Shown here in pieces: positions 1 through 12,066 of a stretch of DNA of 64,000 bases. A model generated the notes under the pieces. The model saw only the letters and a program-made list of their open reading frames with translations. It was not told the DNA's origin and made no database searches. Position 1 is the stretch's first letter. Every line of letters starts with the position of its first letter. Origin of the DNA: Paracamarosporium sp. OC-R06-R3 (lineage: Eukaryota; Ascomycota; Dothideomycetes; Pleosporales; Didymosphaeriaceae); the NCBI GenBank assembly GCA_019828545.1, contig JACVRA010000054.1:124875-188874 (forward strand), read 5' to 3'. The position numbers and the translations under genes are program-made.

Positions 1-341
1 CGTTTGAGTTTCGTGGTAGGTCGATTGTTGGGCAACGTTAGTTTCTTCCTGATTGATACGTGTGGCTATAGAGGAACACAACCAATCTCAGTGTCGATCA
101 CTTTAAAAAGGCCGCTTGAGTGTTATGCAGCTGGCGGTTTCCATTCAGAATATTAAAAGTGCTGCACATTGCATGTGGAGATGGATTTCGTTGAGCGAAC
201 GGCGGATTGTTGCTGCTGGAAAGACCATTTGCAAAGGGTAGGAATATTGTGCTTTGTAGTGTAGATAGAACACGTAGAGACTATCGAGTCTCGCAAAAAT
301 CGACGAATCCAGGAAGTTACTAGTCGAATTTGTTCGAGGCT
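1..341. other. intergenic, nothing recognised
   Basis: No open frame of note, repeat or RNA gene was seen here. On the minus strand this lies directly downstream of the candidate secreted ORF that ends at 342 and would hold its 3' end. Confidence 0.5.
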
Positions 342-689
342 TTAGTGTAATCCGCCGTGATACAACGGGTCAAATTCAGGTAACGTTCCTTGGAAAAGCG
401 CTTCGAACTCAGATCGTAATAAAGTAGTCTTACTAGTGCACGTCTGCTCTGCGGAAGTCCTTGGAAATACATCCACCAAGGGTGAGTCTCGGAGCGTTTT
501 CTCGATTGTCTTTGGAACCTTGCCGTTGCCTGAACAATTGCTGCTGTCCCGAGAACATCGTACAAGGCTGTCAATGAATTCCTTCCGCCAGCTGAATTCT
601 TCTGTAGGAGCCTGAACATGACCGTCGGATAAAGAAATCGTTACCAGGCACCCAATGAGCTGAAGACGGAAGGAGAGCACCAAGGTCAT
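342..689 (-). CDS. candidate small secreted protein, 115 aa, unknown function
   Basis: This is an uninterrupted minus-strand frame starting at the ATG at 689. The first 25-27 residues look like a signal peptide: MTLVLSFRLQLIGCLVTISL, followed by a short polar stretch and a possible cleavage site near HVQA. The mature part is polar and charged, with three cysteines (an RCSRDSSNC pair and one later in EQTC) and no membrane segment. No family was recognised. An odd cysteine count and the absence of any spliced continuation leave open that this is a fragment or a chance ORF. It is included because signal-like starts of this quality are uncommon among the random frames of the region. Conservation or expression would be needed to make it a gene. 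Confidence 0.35.
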   Translation of the reverse strand: MTLVLSFRLQLIGCLVTISLSDGHVQAPTEEFSWRKEFIDSLVRCSRDSSNCSGNGKVPKTIEKTLRDSPLVDVFPRTSAEQTCTSKTTLLRSEFEALFQGTLPEFDPLYHGGLH

Positions 690-888
690 AATCCAGGACG
701 GAGTTGCAACTCTCCTTACATGCTGGCTCCAGCTTCTCTCAGAAACCGCAAATCCGCGACAAGATGGAGATAAATAAATCTGTCAATCTGCAATCACATA
801 GGCAGCTTCCAATTCGCTGCTAGTTTCCTTGTAACTTGTTCTCGTGGACGGGTTGGAGCAAAACAAGGCGAAGTTCAGCCAAAATTGC

Positions 889-1059
889 AAAAAAGAAATG
901 CCTGTTTCGGTCGAGGCTGTCGTCGTCGGTCGGAATCGAACTCGGGGCTTGAACTGTACACGGTTAGCGAATGTTTACCAAGGTGCCAGAGACCACTGTG
1001 GTTTCCCACGCCACAATGATCTCTGGCACGGTTGATCTGCTAACTCGAAAATATATATA
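889..1059 (-). ncRNA. candidate RNA polymerase III unit (TATA, hairpin, A box, B box, T-run)
   Basis: On the minus strand the following appear in order. There is a TATATATA at 1059-1051. An inverted repeat with perfect 10-base arms (GTGCCAGAGA at 1029-1020 and TCTCTGGCAC at 992-983) begins about 25 bases further on. An A-box-like TGGCACCTTGG is at 988-978, a B-box-like AGTTCGATTCC at 942-932, and a run of six T at 894-889. The A-to-B spacing (46 bases start to start) equals that of a tRNA, but the T-stem, D-stem and anticodon stem cannot be paired, so it is not a working tRNA. It could be a tRNA-derived SINE or tRNA relic, or a Pol III-made RNA of about 140 nt. The motifs are seen; transcription is inference. 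Confidence 0.22.
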
Positions 1060-4000
1060 GGAGCATGAGTAGTATATTACAATACTGGTGGAGGGAAATT
1101 GTTGTTGTGAAAGTGTGGGTGCAGTTGGGGTGGTTACCTGAGAGACGCACATTCGAAATCGACCATAGGGGGACTTGAGTCCCTCACTCACTTCGGCAGC
1201 ATGCCTGACACGGCAACTGCTAAAAGCAAACACAGCTAGGAACATACTTGGAACCATAGACTGACAATGGCAACAGGGAAAGAGAGCCTGATAATGCTAG
1301 GGGCATAACTGAGGAAACATGCCTTAGTTGTATAGACCGACAACCATAAGTTTCTGGCATATAACGTCGTCGCATCTTTTGAACAGCAACGTATCGAGCT
1401 GGAGGAAAGGATCTGAATGGCGACGGATCGTGTGGGTATGGCATGAACCACCAAGCCCTCTACAGCCGTTACTTTATTTTTGCAGCCCCACAGGAAGCTC
1501 AAATCCGGACGGATCTATTGTTGGGTTCCAGAGGAGTTCATCCTGCTAGCGGATCGGAATAACTCTACACACGGCGGTATGACATTATACAAGAAGCTGC
1601 AAACGAGCATGGCATCACATGTGTAGTGTGTTTACTGTGGTAACCAATCGACACCCTCAAAGCTGATAAAGATCATACAGCGTACGCACATACCCACGAA
1701 TCGAAGCTCGAGCAACTCAAGCGGTGCAGAGGTGCATGGGATTCGGTGTTATTGGGTGCAGTGCCGCGTCGAGCGTCCGGGTGCGTTGGGTTAACCCAGG
1801 ATACTCGTTATCACAGCTAATATTGCTCGTAGGCTGCAGCATCGCGTCAAAACTGCAAGTACCCCGTTATCTCCCCGGAGAGGCGACAAAAAGGATGACT
1901 TTGTGACGTTCGGGAGGATCATGGAACAAGCTTGGAGCAGCATAGCGTGACAGTAGACATCGCATGTTACAAGATAAGCAGTGCAGGAGCTGGCTGTACT
2001 CTGCATGTATGCCCCCTGGCTGTGCTTTTCTGGAAGGCCTTGGGCAAACATGATGTTTGTAGTGCGCCCATAGCAGCGGTAGCAATCATGGACAGTGCAA
2101 TACCCCAGGATAGACAATGCAACGATCCGCTGTAGCCGGGACTTCCCAAACAGCTATGCAAGAGACTCGATAGCCATGCATAAGCTTAGAGTAGCGTAGA
2201 ACGGAGACGGAGCAATAGATCAAGTAGATTCCAGTCTCGTCAGCGGTCGCTCTGCAGGGCCTACATGCATGTATGGGGACTGTTGCGTGCGCGCTCCTCT
2301 CTCCATCGGATGGCATCATAGCCAGCGCGTTATCACGTAGAGCAACTTCATCGCCACTGCGTGGTATTGTAGCATCTTCACAGGGGCAGCATTAAATTGA
2401 CGTAGACTGAGTCATCCCGTGTTCGTACGCGTGGCCAGGTTTCTGGGGATACTGTTTGTGGCGAGCATGCTGCTCGTCGCAGTCGGGCGTCCTCTCCCCT
2501 CACTCCGCCGCCCTTCCGCTCCAAAACAGTCCGCCAACACCACGCTCGCCAGCCAATTTGGCAACAGCAAGGGGTCGCAAAGGGAAAATCGGACTCGGCA
2601 GGCATTATTCAAAGCCTTGTCTTTCTCCGCGTCCAATGTTAATCCCAAGATTCGACATGGCGGGCAAGATACAGGCGGAGGAGTATTGATCGAACTGACG
2701 CCGACACCCCCACCTAGCTCCACGACCGACTTCTCAACACCGCGACCGACTAGAGGGCAGACAACCGCAGCGGAGGTTATGCTGAGCTCCAAAAGCAGAC
2801 GCAGCTACTTTCAACCCGAATACTCGAACTGGAGGTCAAGATACGAGGGGGTGGAGGTGGGCGACCGTGACGCCGTCCCGCATCGCCGAGCTTGCCGATC
2901 GATTGCTCAACACCACGGTACATCAGGGGCGAGTAGGTTTGTAGAAGGACATCCAGAGCTGCAAAAGACTGCGCAGCTACTTTTAATCCCTATACACGAC
3001 GCGGCGGGTGCAACACAGGTCATGAAGATTGGCCGGCAGCGACGAGGGGGGCAACGCCATACCCGCAACACCACGCACATGTTCAAGCTGCTTCTCTGAA
3101 GCGATGGCGTATCTCCGAGAGCGCGATATACGGGTGCTTGTCTGGACCCTGCAGTCCACCGAGTTCGGTCCACCGGGCCTGCTATACGTATGTCCGTGCT
3201 GCACAATCGGTGCGCTGTTTGCTAACCCGGCTCGATGCATATCCTTTGCGAGACGCCGCGCAAACACGGCCGGGGCAACAAATCCGGTACGAGTCATGAC
3301 ATGGCGACTTCTTCGAGTGCGTCTTATTCGTTTCAATTCAACGGATATTGAGCGTGATCGCAATTACTGACAGCTTCAGCCAACTCCCCCACAGGACCGA
3401 GCCCAATACGTCACGACCACGCTCATGACATCCGCTGGAAAAATTGCGTTACAGCTGCACAAGGTAACAAGCGAGCGTGATAACGTTGAAGCCTTTACGA
3501 CCGTTCGCGAGCTGGCCAACCGACAGCTCCTCGAACCTCGACCTCGAACGTCACATGTAGTCCCGACTCGTTCCTCCGCTGTTTGCAAAGACAACTATGC
3601 CCAGAAAAACACTTCGAAGTACCCGAAACGCAAATATAGAAGGAAGTCGAGCGGTCCGAGAAACGTCTAGTTGTGAGAATGCAGCATCGATCCATGATGA
3701 CTTTCAATGCCGCGAAAACACAACGACTGCAACGGAACGGTTTCGAATATTTCATAACACGGTGCGATACTTGCAAATGCCGAAGAAGGAATAGGGGCAG
3801 GCGATCACGGCTTCGTTCGTTGACCCGGAAATAGATGCCTCTGTGTACAACAGAATCGATCGCAGGTCGCCCGACCAGGATACGCCGAGATAACAAAGAC
3901 GAATTGGAATATCATGAACCACTTCGAAGGAACAACTGATGCTGGAATGCAGGACGACATTGAGAGGCTCGGCAGCCTCAGGACATGACTTCCCCGACAA

Positions 4001-4369
4001 CTTCCATGATTTTGATAGCGAACTCCGGATACGTTATCATACAACAAGTGGTATCAAGATAAATACATGCATCTGGTGGTCCAAACCCAAGGAAGAGTTT
4101 GGTGAGCTGAATGTAAAGCTGGCAGGACTTTTCGTAGACATCCGATGTGTTAACGAGTTCCATCTGTCGCCCGGTAACCATCTCTTTCTACACCTATGTC
4201 GGTGCTACCCCATGTTCGATAAAAGGAAAAAGAGGAGATATGACTTGGCTAGCAAGGAAAAAGAAGCGACGACATACTTGGCCTGATTGTCATCTACTGT
4301 TATCGGAAAGAGCCGGAATCCAAAGGTATAAAATCAGGAGAGTGGGCTTCTGAAAGAAATTCAGAATTC

Positions 4370-4492
4370 AAATCCAGGGTCAAAATCCAAAGTCCAAGGT
4401 TCAAAGTCCAGGGTCCAGGGTCCAGGGTCCAGGGTCCAGGGTCCAGGGTCCAGGGTCCAGGATCCAGAGTCCAGGGTCCGGGTCCAAAAGTC
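4370..4492. repeat. minisatellite, 7-bp unit GTCCAGG
   Basis: The heptamer GTCCAGG is repeated head to tail. It is essentially perfect from about 4405 to 4461 and degenerates on both sides (variants such as AATCCAA, GTTCAAA, GATCCAG and GTCCGGG). The flanking variants suggest an array that expands at its centre and decays at its edges. No gene overlaps it. Confidence 0.9.
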
Positions 4493-5658
4493 CATGGAGA
4501 GCTGTCATGTTAGTATTCCGTACCTCGTGCCGAATTCTGAAGACAGCTCCTTGAGGTGAATATGTTCGGCGACATCACACACACGAAGTCCACAGCAATA
4601 ACTTCGAATGTGTCCTCCGGCGTGCCATTGGATGTCATCATCCTCATAATCTCCCGCTGAGGATATCCATCCAGGAAGCTTTTGCAGGCTAGTTTTTTAG
4701 GGGGTGTCTGACTCTTGAAGTCGCCTCCTCTAGCCACTGTTGCTGAACAGTCCGAGTCTAGTGCGGGTCATCCATTGCTTACGAAAGCGTTAGGCTGAGC
4801 TTCTTCTACAACTAGGAGCCAGCTACGTCCCCATGGTTGAATAACCTAAATGAAACATCCCGAGGTTTAGTTGTTGCTCCACGGCCTTGACCTGTTCGCT
4901 CCTGGGATTTGATTCTGAGGCTCTCGCGATGAAGGACATTCAGCAGCCGCATGTGTCAATAGGCACATTTTCATCAAAGCAGTGACATTCGGCAGCTTCC
5001 AATGAGAGTTGCATGGCATCGCAAATACGATACAATCTTCACGCTAATGTCGCCGCATTTCCGGCCGCCGATTCGATATTATCTGTCGTAGTCTGATGGT
5101 TTCATTCCTCCGGTTTTAGCCGCTCGTTGAAGCTAAAGAGCCTCAGAAGTTGGTCAAGGGACCAATGTCTGTAAACGCATGATGCTTGCGCGTTGAACCG
5201 GGAGCAAATTTTGGAAACATGTCTGTGAAGATATTGTCCGACACGTGGATTCAGATACAGTCGACTCTTCGCATTACCTTGGTCTCTGCTCAAAGATTCG
5301 GCCATAGCAGAGCAAGAACAATTCAACCGCATATGAGTGGGAAACAGGAAGAGCAACTCGAAAAACGTGTGTGAAAGATTCCGTGTCCAAAGAGGAGTCC
5401 TCCTTCTTCGTAACGACCCACAGGAATCATGTCCACGAGATCTTCCTAGACATTCCTAATACCCAAGAGAGGTATCTAGTCATCACAGGGACTGTACGCG
5501 AGAAACGCTCTCCAGATCAGTCGTTCCACCATGTCCGTTCGATCCGCGCAGCTACAGTCAGTCGCTTTCTTCAGGCCTTTCTTCTTCTTATCATGACCGG
5601 TCTTCTGAATTCTTTGTGTGGGACGAGTCTTGTAGCTTGCACAGTCCCATGCTGCTGT

Positions 5659-5967
5659 CTAAGGCTTGGTCGTATGCTTGAGGCAAATGAATCGTTTCAT
5701 CCGTAGCATTTCCGTCAAGCTCATGATTGGTGGTCCGGCCTTGCAAAGCGCCACACAAAGCAAGATGATCAGCACCCCGAGCTCAACGTCAATACTTCTT
5801 GCACGCGGAATGGCATGTCGCATCGTATCAACAGTCGCCCGGTGGAGCTGTGCGTACCATAAGAACTGAAGCCCGCCTACTCCAAGCAAAGCTACGGATG
5901 CTGTTATGCCACCCGAAGCGGATCGAGGTATCGAAGCCTTTGTGTCGAGCTCGATGCCGACATGCAT
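5659..5967 (-). CDS. doubtful small ORF, two predicted membrane helices, 102 aa
   Basis: The minus-strand frame from the ATG at 5967 contains two hydrophobic stretches that could span a membrane: roughly residues 21-39 (ITASVALLGVGGLQFLWYA) and 67-85 (VELGVLIILLCVALC). A basic loop rich in Arg and His separates them, and the tail is Lys-rich. No family was recognised. No clear promoter or partner exon was found, and the surrounding sequence is gene-poor. It may be an exon of a decayed gene or a chance frame. Confidence 0.22.
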   Translation of the reverse strand: MHVGIELDTKASIPRSASGGITASVALLGVGGLQFLWYAQLHRATVDTMRHAIPRARSIDVELGVLIILLCVALCKAGPPIMSLTEMLRMKRFICLKHTTKP

Positions 5968-8900
5968 GGCTAATGCTGCTAGGGAATTTCAAATGTACCC
6001 TAAGAAGTGCAGCTAGCCTTCCAGTCCTGACAGCCTAGTCGAATATGCGCCTTGTATCCAACGATGGAGGAGTGTGATACCCGTCGGAAGGTTCTTGTGC
6101 GTTGGCTTACTGCAGCCGGCCGCCACAGGTACGGCATTTTCTCATATGCCTAGCGCTCATGCATATGGCCTCGATGTCATTCTGAACCTACCACCACTCT
6201 TTTGTATCATCATCAGGCTGAAAAGGTGGTGTGATAATGGTCGGAGTAATCTTCGGTTCAGTTAAGCGCATCGTTGTGCGCTGTGGAAAATGCATGTTCC
6301 CTTCTGCGTCGGGGATCGGTCGTGCGGAGGTCAGGCTGAGGTTGCCAACACGCCTTATCGCCACGTCAGCTTTTCAACACGAAGATTCAGATGCCTTAGT
6401 ATAGCGAGCATCTTCTGGAACCAACAGGCGTAAGGAGCAATACTTACCGTGGTCTTGAGCGCGATAACGAAGCCGTCAAGTTGGGCCACAAGGTGCATTT
6501 GCACCCGCCCCGTTGGCCTAAAGTCAAGCAAAGCATGGCGGCTGCGATTCTCTCATCCTCTTGGTTTGCAGCTGAAACAAATACCATGTTCCATGTCGTT
6601 GTTTGGACCCTGTTCGATGTAGGAGGGCGTCGTAGGTGTCGTCGGCGTCGCGATTTGTTCGCACTCAGAAGGCTGCCCTTACCAGCCTGGTACGATTCTC
6701 GAAGCCATGATGTTATTATGTAAAGCGGGAGCGGCGGACGACAAGATCGGAGGCATTTCCATGCTGTAATCTTCGTCGCGATTGGTGTTGTGGGTGTGGA
6801 GATCTGTGGGGTGAGCATACCAAAAGTTGTCGTCCCGCCGCGCGAACACCAGGCGCTAGGGCCTCACCATCCCTACCGGTACCCCCTTGTTTTGTACTGG
6901 AACACCATGATTTCGCGGTAAATGGAATTTGAAGGATGCTCAGGAGAGCCCTACGATCGTTGCCGTATACCCTCTGCTCCAATATCTGGCGTTGTGGTGG
7001 AGATATGAAGATTCAGGTGTGTAGTAGTGAAAGGGACCGCCGACGCTGCGAACGACAACCCCTGGTTCAACTTTTAGCGCCTCCGGCGAAGGTTGTACCT
7101 CCAACACCCTCTCCAGGCCATTGCGAGCTCAACACCAATTTTGTTGGGTAAAATACATATGGACAAGCTTCCCCAGAGTCGTACGATCCAGCGCATATAG
7201 CCACTATTACTCCATCTACCCTAGTTGTCGAGATCTAGAGACTTGGGGGTGAATTGCTCCCCCCACGACGAAGGCGCTAGCGACCCGAGCTTCTTATTAG
7301 CCGAGAGATTGCATGTCAGTTCCCTCTGATGGCCATGGTGGGCTCAACGCCAAGATCATGGCATTTCAGATACTTGCTAGAGATGCCCCTTGGATCTTGT
7401 GGTCTAACGCCTACGAGCAGAAAGACCAGAAGCCTTGAGAAAATCGGGGGCCCTCCTCAACGGTGCCGCTAGCTATCCAAACACTATCTACCTAGATCGC
7501 GCCAACAAGTACTGGCCTCGTACAATATCAGGGTCATGGGTCGTGTGATGGTTCTGAGAGATGATATGAGTTGTACAACAGCACATCGTGACCAAAATTG
7601 CCAATTCTCTAAGTCTTGTGAAACGGACATTCGGATGCCAGCGCCAGCATCCGAAATTCTGCACGTCCTTCTATACTGCATGAACAGCTCTACGCAAGCA
7701 CCTGATCAATGTCATTTGCTTCGAGCGATTATTGCTACCTGGCATTCTACAACACAGATGGTCGACGACTTCTGGTTTACGGTGGTTTACTTCCTGTCTT
7801 CGTGGACCAGCCTTGATTGGCTCCCTTGATGAATGTCACACTTAAGCTACTCTTCACGATTGCTGAAGCTGTAAGGTTATGGAGGAGACGAAGCTCATAT
7901 CAAGACCTTCTAAGCACAAACACAGTCAATCCTTTTAGAATCTGTCACTGAGGAGAACCACGCTGTTACAACGGCCTGCCCTGCATACATCTCAAAAAAC
8001 AACATCGCCCAGCACAGTCTACCGTTTATCCAACTCTACAACCCTAAAAGCTACTTCCCCACATTTGTTTTGAGGTCTGACCTGCCAATGGTTACCGCAC
8101 CCGGTGTCACATATGAGATGGAAATGTGTATCGGATGGAGCAGGGTTTCAGCCACCTGGAACGATAACGCCCAAACACCTCAGCTTCACCATCTACAGAC
8201 TACTATGGGTACAGCGCCTGATCAACGATACTTCCATGGCCTTTTTCCTCTGCTCTCCCAGTCCGTGACCCACGGAGTTTGTCTATTGCCAGATTATTAT
8301 GGACTTTGCCGGCTAGTCTCCTGTTGAATGCCTAGCTCGAAATATAGTATGGGATACCAGGGTTATACTCCTGTTCCATATCTACGGTCGTACTCTTGGT
8401 TACGGTATTCTCCCTGTCGAGGGTAAGGAGCCGAGCGCTTGATTTCTCTTCCTGAATCAGATCCAGACCCAACGTCCAGTTTGGGTTGTACACTCCCGGG
8501 TGTCTTCTCTGTATGTGGTTTTGGTTGAGCGGGTGCGCGTTCGAGGTCAGCTCTGGCTACTCCGGTCTTGGGGTTCGAAGAATCGGAGCCATGAGCGCGA
8601 AGGCGAAGACTTGATTCCCGTAATGGTAGCCTATGTCGTGTCAGTTGGTCTCGCCGCTGGTTCTCCTTCCAAACACGTGGCGACTGTCAGAAGAGCCTCT
8701 TGCATAGGAAGCAAGTCCATATCAACCGAGTGTAGGTGTAGGTTGAAGGCTCGGTCGTTGCTACGCAAGCTGTTATCGTAGCCGTGAGTCGGTAGAGCTC
8801 CTGCCTCCAAAGGCGGTGCATAAGGGAACCGAAGCCCCGCAAGTGAAAGAGGCGGGCACATCACGCAACCGATAGAGCCCACGCCGCCATTTTGAATTTT

Positions 8901-11465
8901 GACAGTGAGTGTCAAACAGTCAACAACGATCTCCTCACCCTCCTTTTGCTATATAAACAGCAAAGTTCGTTAACCCTTCGCCCGCGGTAACCAGGCCGCG
9001 GGTACTGCAGGTGGCGCAGTGGTAATTAGGTTTGTCCCCTAGTTTGTGTTTCAAAAGGGTAAAATGTTAAGACTTTTCCCTTTCCCTACCGCCCGGGGTT
9101 TTCTTTTTGCGGGGGTTCGAGTACGGGAGGCGTCGATTGACTTACCTTTTTTTAAAGCCACGACCGCGGTGCTGCGGCGTAGAGCACCATAGCAACTGTA
9201 TATATATACACTAACAGCAGCTAGGGCTCACAGCTTTACGCCTCTGCAGAGCCGATACAGCTTGACTGAAAAGTTATTTGTCGATAAATGTGCCTAGCAG
9301 AGAACAAGGCCTGGTCACATAATCTTTTATAGTGCGCCAGCATCAATTAGCAAAAGCGTTACGCTCAGCTCCGTCATAGAGCAGCACGAATTCGCCTATA
9401 TCGATATATGTGTAGCATTTGGACAGCTTCTTCCAAGTTTACCAATGTCTAAGGTGATTCTATGAGATCTAACACCTGATCAAGCCAGTCGTTATCCATA
9501 ATCTGCTCTGTCATTATATTTGCTCTACCAAGAGATACCGCTTCCCGGGAGGTTATAGAGCGCTCCATATGCTGCACATGTAGCGAATACTACGGAAAAG
9601 CCGAAGCCTGACACAAACACGGAGTAGTGACGTCTCTCTCTGTGAAGATTTTACACAAGACGTCAGACTCGTCATTCTAGTCTGAGACCTCTAGGGGCCA
9701 CGAGGTAGCCAACGTGTAACACGCAACCAGCACGCCAATCATCACGTCCAGAGCTCATGCAGATCGCCAAATTGTCGGTAAAATTTCTCTATTGCAAGCA
9801 TATCACACCTATCAATCTCTACGTACTGTGGTCTAAAATCCATACTCAAGTGCCTAGGAATTGTCTCATTTCAGAACCCTGCACTGGTTTCGATGCTGGT
9901 ACGGTCAAGAGCTGGGTTCCACAGCTCCCGATTGCGACCCAAAGTCAATGTGAAAGGATCGGGCGGACCTATGTCGGAGTTGGATACCCACACGTGCGGT
10001 CCAGGTATGTCTGCAGCCATGGAGTGCCAGCGCAACGCCATCGGAAAACTCGCTGCGAAGTCTTCTCGACAACGAAAATCCGAGCTGTAGGCAATGCGCA
10101 AGCAATATTGCTCCACTCTCCCTGATCTAGGTATAAATCGGTGGCGGTTGCAAGGGCTATGGAATGAATTCCCAGCGACTCTTAGCGTTTCCTCTCCTAC
10201 GGGACGGTTACAAGGGGAATCCGGGTCTGCGGACGCGGCCGGGCGGGGAGCTCGATCCACTGTATGCTCGGGAATAGATGCATGCAGCACGACAGTCTGG
10301 AAAATGTATGGTGGGCTTGGTCAAGAAAGCACGTTGAGCGCCCCACAAAATCGATCTATGCAACGGGCCGCACGGTCCAGATTTGGACTCGGCCGCTAGG
10401 GCAGCCTCCGGGGGCGACGTTAAATTTCTATCAGCATCGGCATCAGCATAAGAAACAAGACTCGCGGCCATGGGACACATGGGATCAGCAAAGGCAGTAC
10501 AGTCAGTATACGTCATCGCAGAGGAGTTGAGATGATTCCAGCACCTTGCACGGCTCCCAAAAAAACCGCTCACGCTAAGCTCCCGAACCCACACCACGCG
10601 ACACGCCCGTATAGCAGCAAGATCCTTAAAAGACCTGCATCCTCAGCGGCAGATGACAGCTGACCCCGCTGTACCACGCGCTGGCTCCTGTACGTCAATC
10701 CACGCCAAAGTCCCTAGTTCAGTTTTCTTGGCGACCGCCCCCAGTGAGGCTGCTCCCCGTAGTCCTGTTACACAACGCAGACGGCATCTTACTCAGAGGC
10801 GATTTGGACCTACGACAGCCGGAGTTGCGAGACTGTGCGAGTTCTCTGGGGAAACCACGTCTGTTTCTGTACCTGAGAGCGGCTCACCGCTCCTGTGGTA
10901 GATTAGGACATCGCAGGGGTGAGTGACTGAGCTTCAGAAGGAGATAGTAGAGGAGCGTTTGGATGCGGTAGCTATACCGTGGATCATCAGCGTAAGACTG
11001 CACACGTAAGGGGTATTCTGTTCCGTCTAAATGTGCCTTGTGTTCGACGTTGTTCAGCATTTACACCCGCTGCATAACTGGCTTCCAATCCACTGCGGAC
11101 GTTTTCCCCAGCAACAGCGTAAACACCGGCGCCTTCTACTTTTCCCGCTCTCTCCCAATTTTTAGCTTTCATCGTCCACCACTTGCAACCCCCATCGCAC
11201 TCTGCTCATGGCATGACCTTACTGTGTACGCTGCAGCTTTCCCATTCGCTCTACACTCCCGCGATTTGACGGCAAGCTGCCTCCCAGACTTTCTTACGTG
11301 CTCCGCGATACCGCACACCACCGGCTGTCCACCTTCACAACGGAAGCATACATCCGATCGCGACCGCCGTCTACACGATCGCCATATATCTACTCTGCGT
11401 ACCACGCCTTCGTCAGACCTTCGGCAACCATACATTCAACCAACTCTCTACCTTCAACCGCAAAC
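5968..11465. other. gene-poor region
   Basis: Only short frames that shadow each other on both strands are present. On the minus strand between about 7.0 and 6.4 kb a few donor-like GTAAG sites follow short open stretches (for example GTAAGTATTG at 6449 reading down), which could be the remains of a spliced gene, but no coherent protein could be assembled. The Pol III-like unit near 9 kb has its own entry. The 300 bases before 11466 are pyrimidine-rich and are the likely promoter and leader of the RMP1 gene. Confidence 0.45.
8950..9153 (+). ncRNA. candidate RNA polymerase III unit (TATA, hairpin, A box, B box, T-run)
   Basis: In order on the plus strand there is a TATATAAA-like element at 8950-8957 and a perfect 7-bp hairpin (CCCGCGG at 8981-8987, CCGCGGG at 8996-9002) where transcription would begin. 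An A-box match TGGCGCAGTGG lies at 9012-9022, a B-box-like GGTTCGAGTAC at 9114-9124, and seven T at 9147-9153. The A-to-B distance of about 100 bases is too long for an intronless tRNA, and no acceptor or T-stem pairs, so it is not a tRNA. TATA plus A box plus downstream B box plus T-run is the layout of U6-like Pol III genes; the body does not resemble U6. A decayed tRNA-derived SINE is the main alternative. Confidence 0.25.
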
Positions 11466-12066
11466 ATGCCCGCCGCCACCATACCGCCTCTCCCATTCTC
11501 TGCCGATGAAGTCCTCAACGCCCCGGACAAAGACAAGGCGCAGCTCAAAGACATCCACGAGCTCCTCGACAGGCTATACACACGCAACCGCAACCAGCAC
11601 CGGCACAATCACTGGTTCAAGTCTCTATGGCAATTCCGTAAGGAGCTCCGCCTGCTCATCGAGGAGATCGAGCATAAAAAGAAGAAGTGGGCTGCCGAGC
11701 AGATCGCTAACCGCCTACGGTACTGGGATGAGAAGTGTATCCACCAGTGGTACTTGTAAGTGCTCTACTCTTCGCCTATACAAGTCCGGCTATTGTGAGA
11801 GAGGTAACTAATCGGTTGAAAGGCACTTCACGCAGCTCGTCGCTGCGGGACCGTTTGCGGTGCTAGGTCTCGCTCTCATGGCATCTGTCGCGCGCGTGTG
11901 CCGGATTACTGGTATCACGGCCGTTTACGAGGAAATGGCTTCGGACGATGTGAAAGGTGTGCTGACGGCGGTGGATGAGGGCTTGCTCGCGAACGAGTAC
12001 GGCGAGATGCTTGATGCCGACGAGCCGCAGTGGGATGAGGGAGTGCCGGTAGAGAGAGAGGAGTAA
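11466..12066 (+). CDS. RMP1: RNase MRP protein subunit Rmp1-like, 177 aa
   Basis: Two exons, 11466-11755 and 11823-12066. The 67-base intron starts GTAAGT, has TAACTAAT as branch site and ends AG; the frame continues through Tyr-Leu-His-Phe. The N-terminal half carries the Rmp1 signature: a helix LLDRLYTRNRNQHRHNHWF (about residues 37-55) followed by a Lys/Arg-rich helix with Leu repeats. This matches the family pattern of an RNxNQH core and nearby Trp residues. The C-terminal half ends in an acidic tail. In yeast, Rmp1 binds the MRP RNA and distinguishes RNase MRP (pre-rRNA A3 cleavage, mRNA decay) from RNase P; it acts in the nucleolus. Length is close to the family's. The start was chosen for its context (CAAACATGCC) and because the frame upstream reads as leader. 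The gene converges with the hydrolase gene, with a 315-base gap. Confidence 0.82.

Larger units (their letters stand above)
690..5658. other. gene-poor region
   Basis: Apart from the Pol III-like signals near 0.9-1.06 kb and the 7-bp tandem repeat near 4.4 kb (separate entries), no gene can be supported. The longest frame (2419-3099, + strand) has an approximate internal direct repeat: a stretch at about 2787-2815 recurs at 2957-2987, and an AACACCACG-containing stretch near 2910 recurs near 3066. Another short frame there reads as coiled-coil-like (ELQKQTQLL) but is soon stopped. This could be a decayed gene or element. All other frames are short and overlap on both strands. Confidence 0.45.

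Noticed and set aside
889..1059. Working tRNA gene
   Set aside because: A and B boxes are tRNA-like, but acceptor, D, anticodon and T stems do not pair.
2419..3099. 226-codon plus-strand frame with a hydrophobic start (ILFVASMLLVAVG)
   Set aside because: The start could pass for a signal peptide, but the rest has no domain, contains an imperfect nucleotide repeat read in different frames, and overlaps a 126-codon frame on the other strand.
8975..9153. U6 snRNA
   Set aside because: The first bases (GTTCGTTAACCCTTCG) faintly recall the U6 5' end, but the conserved U6 core is absent.
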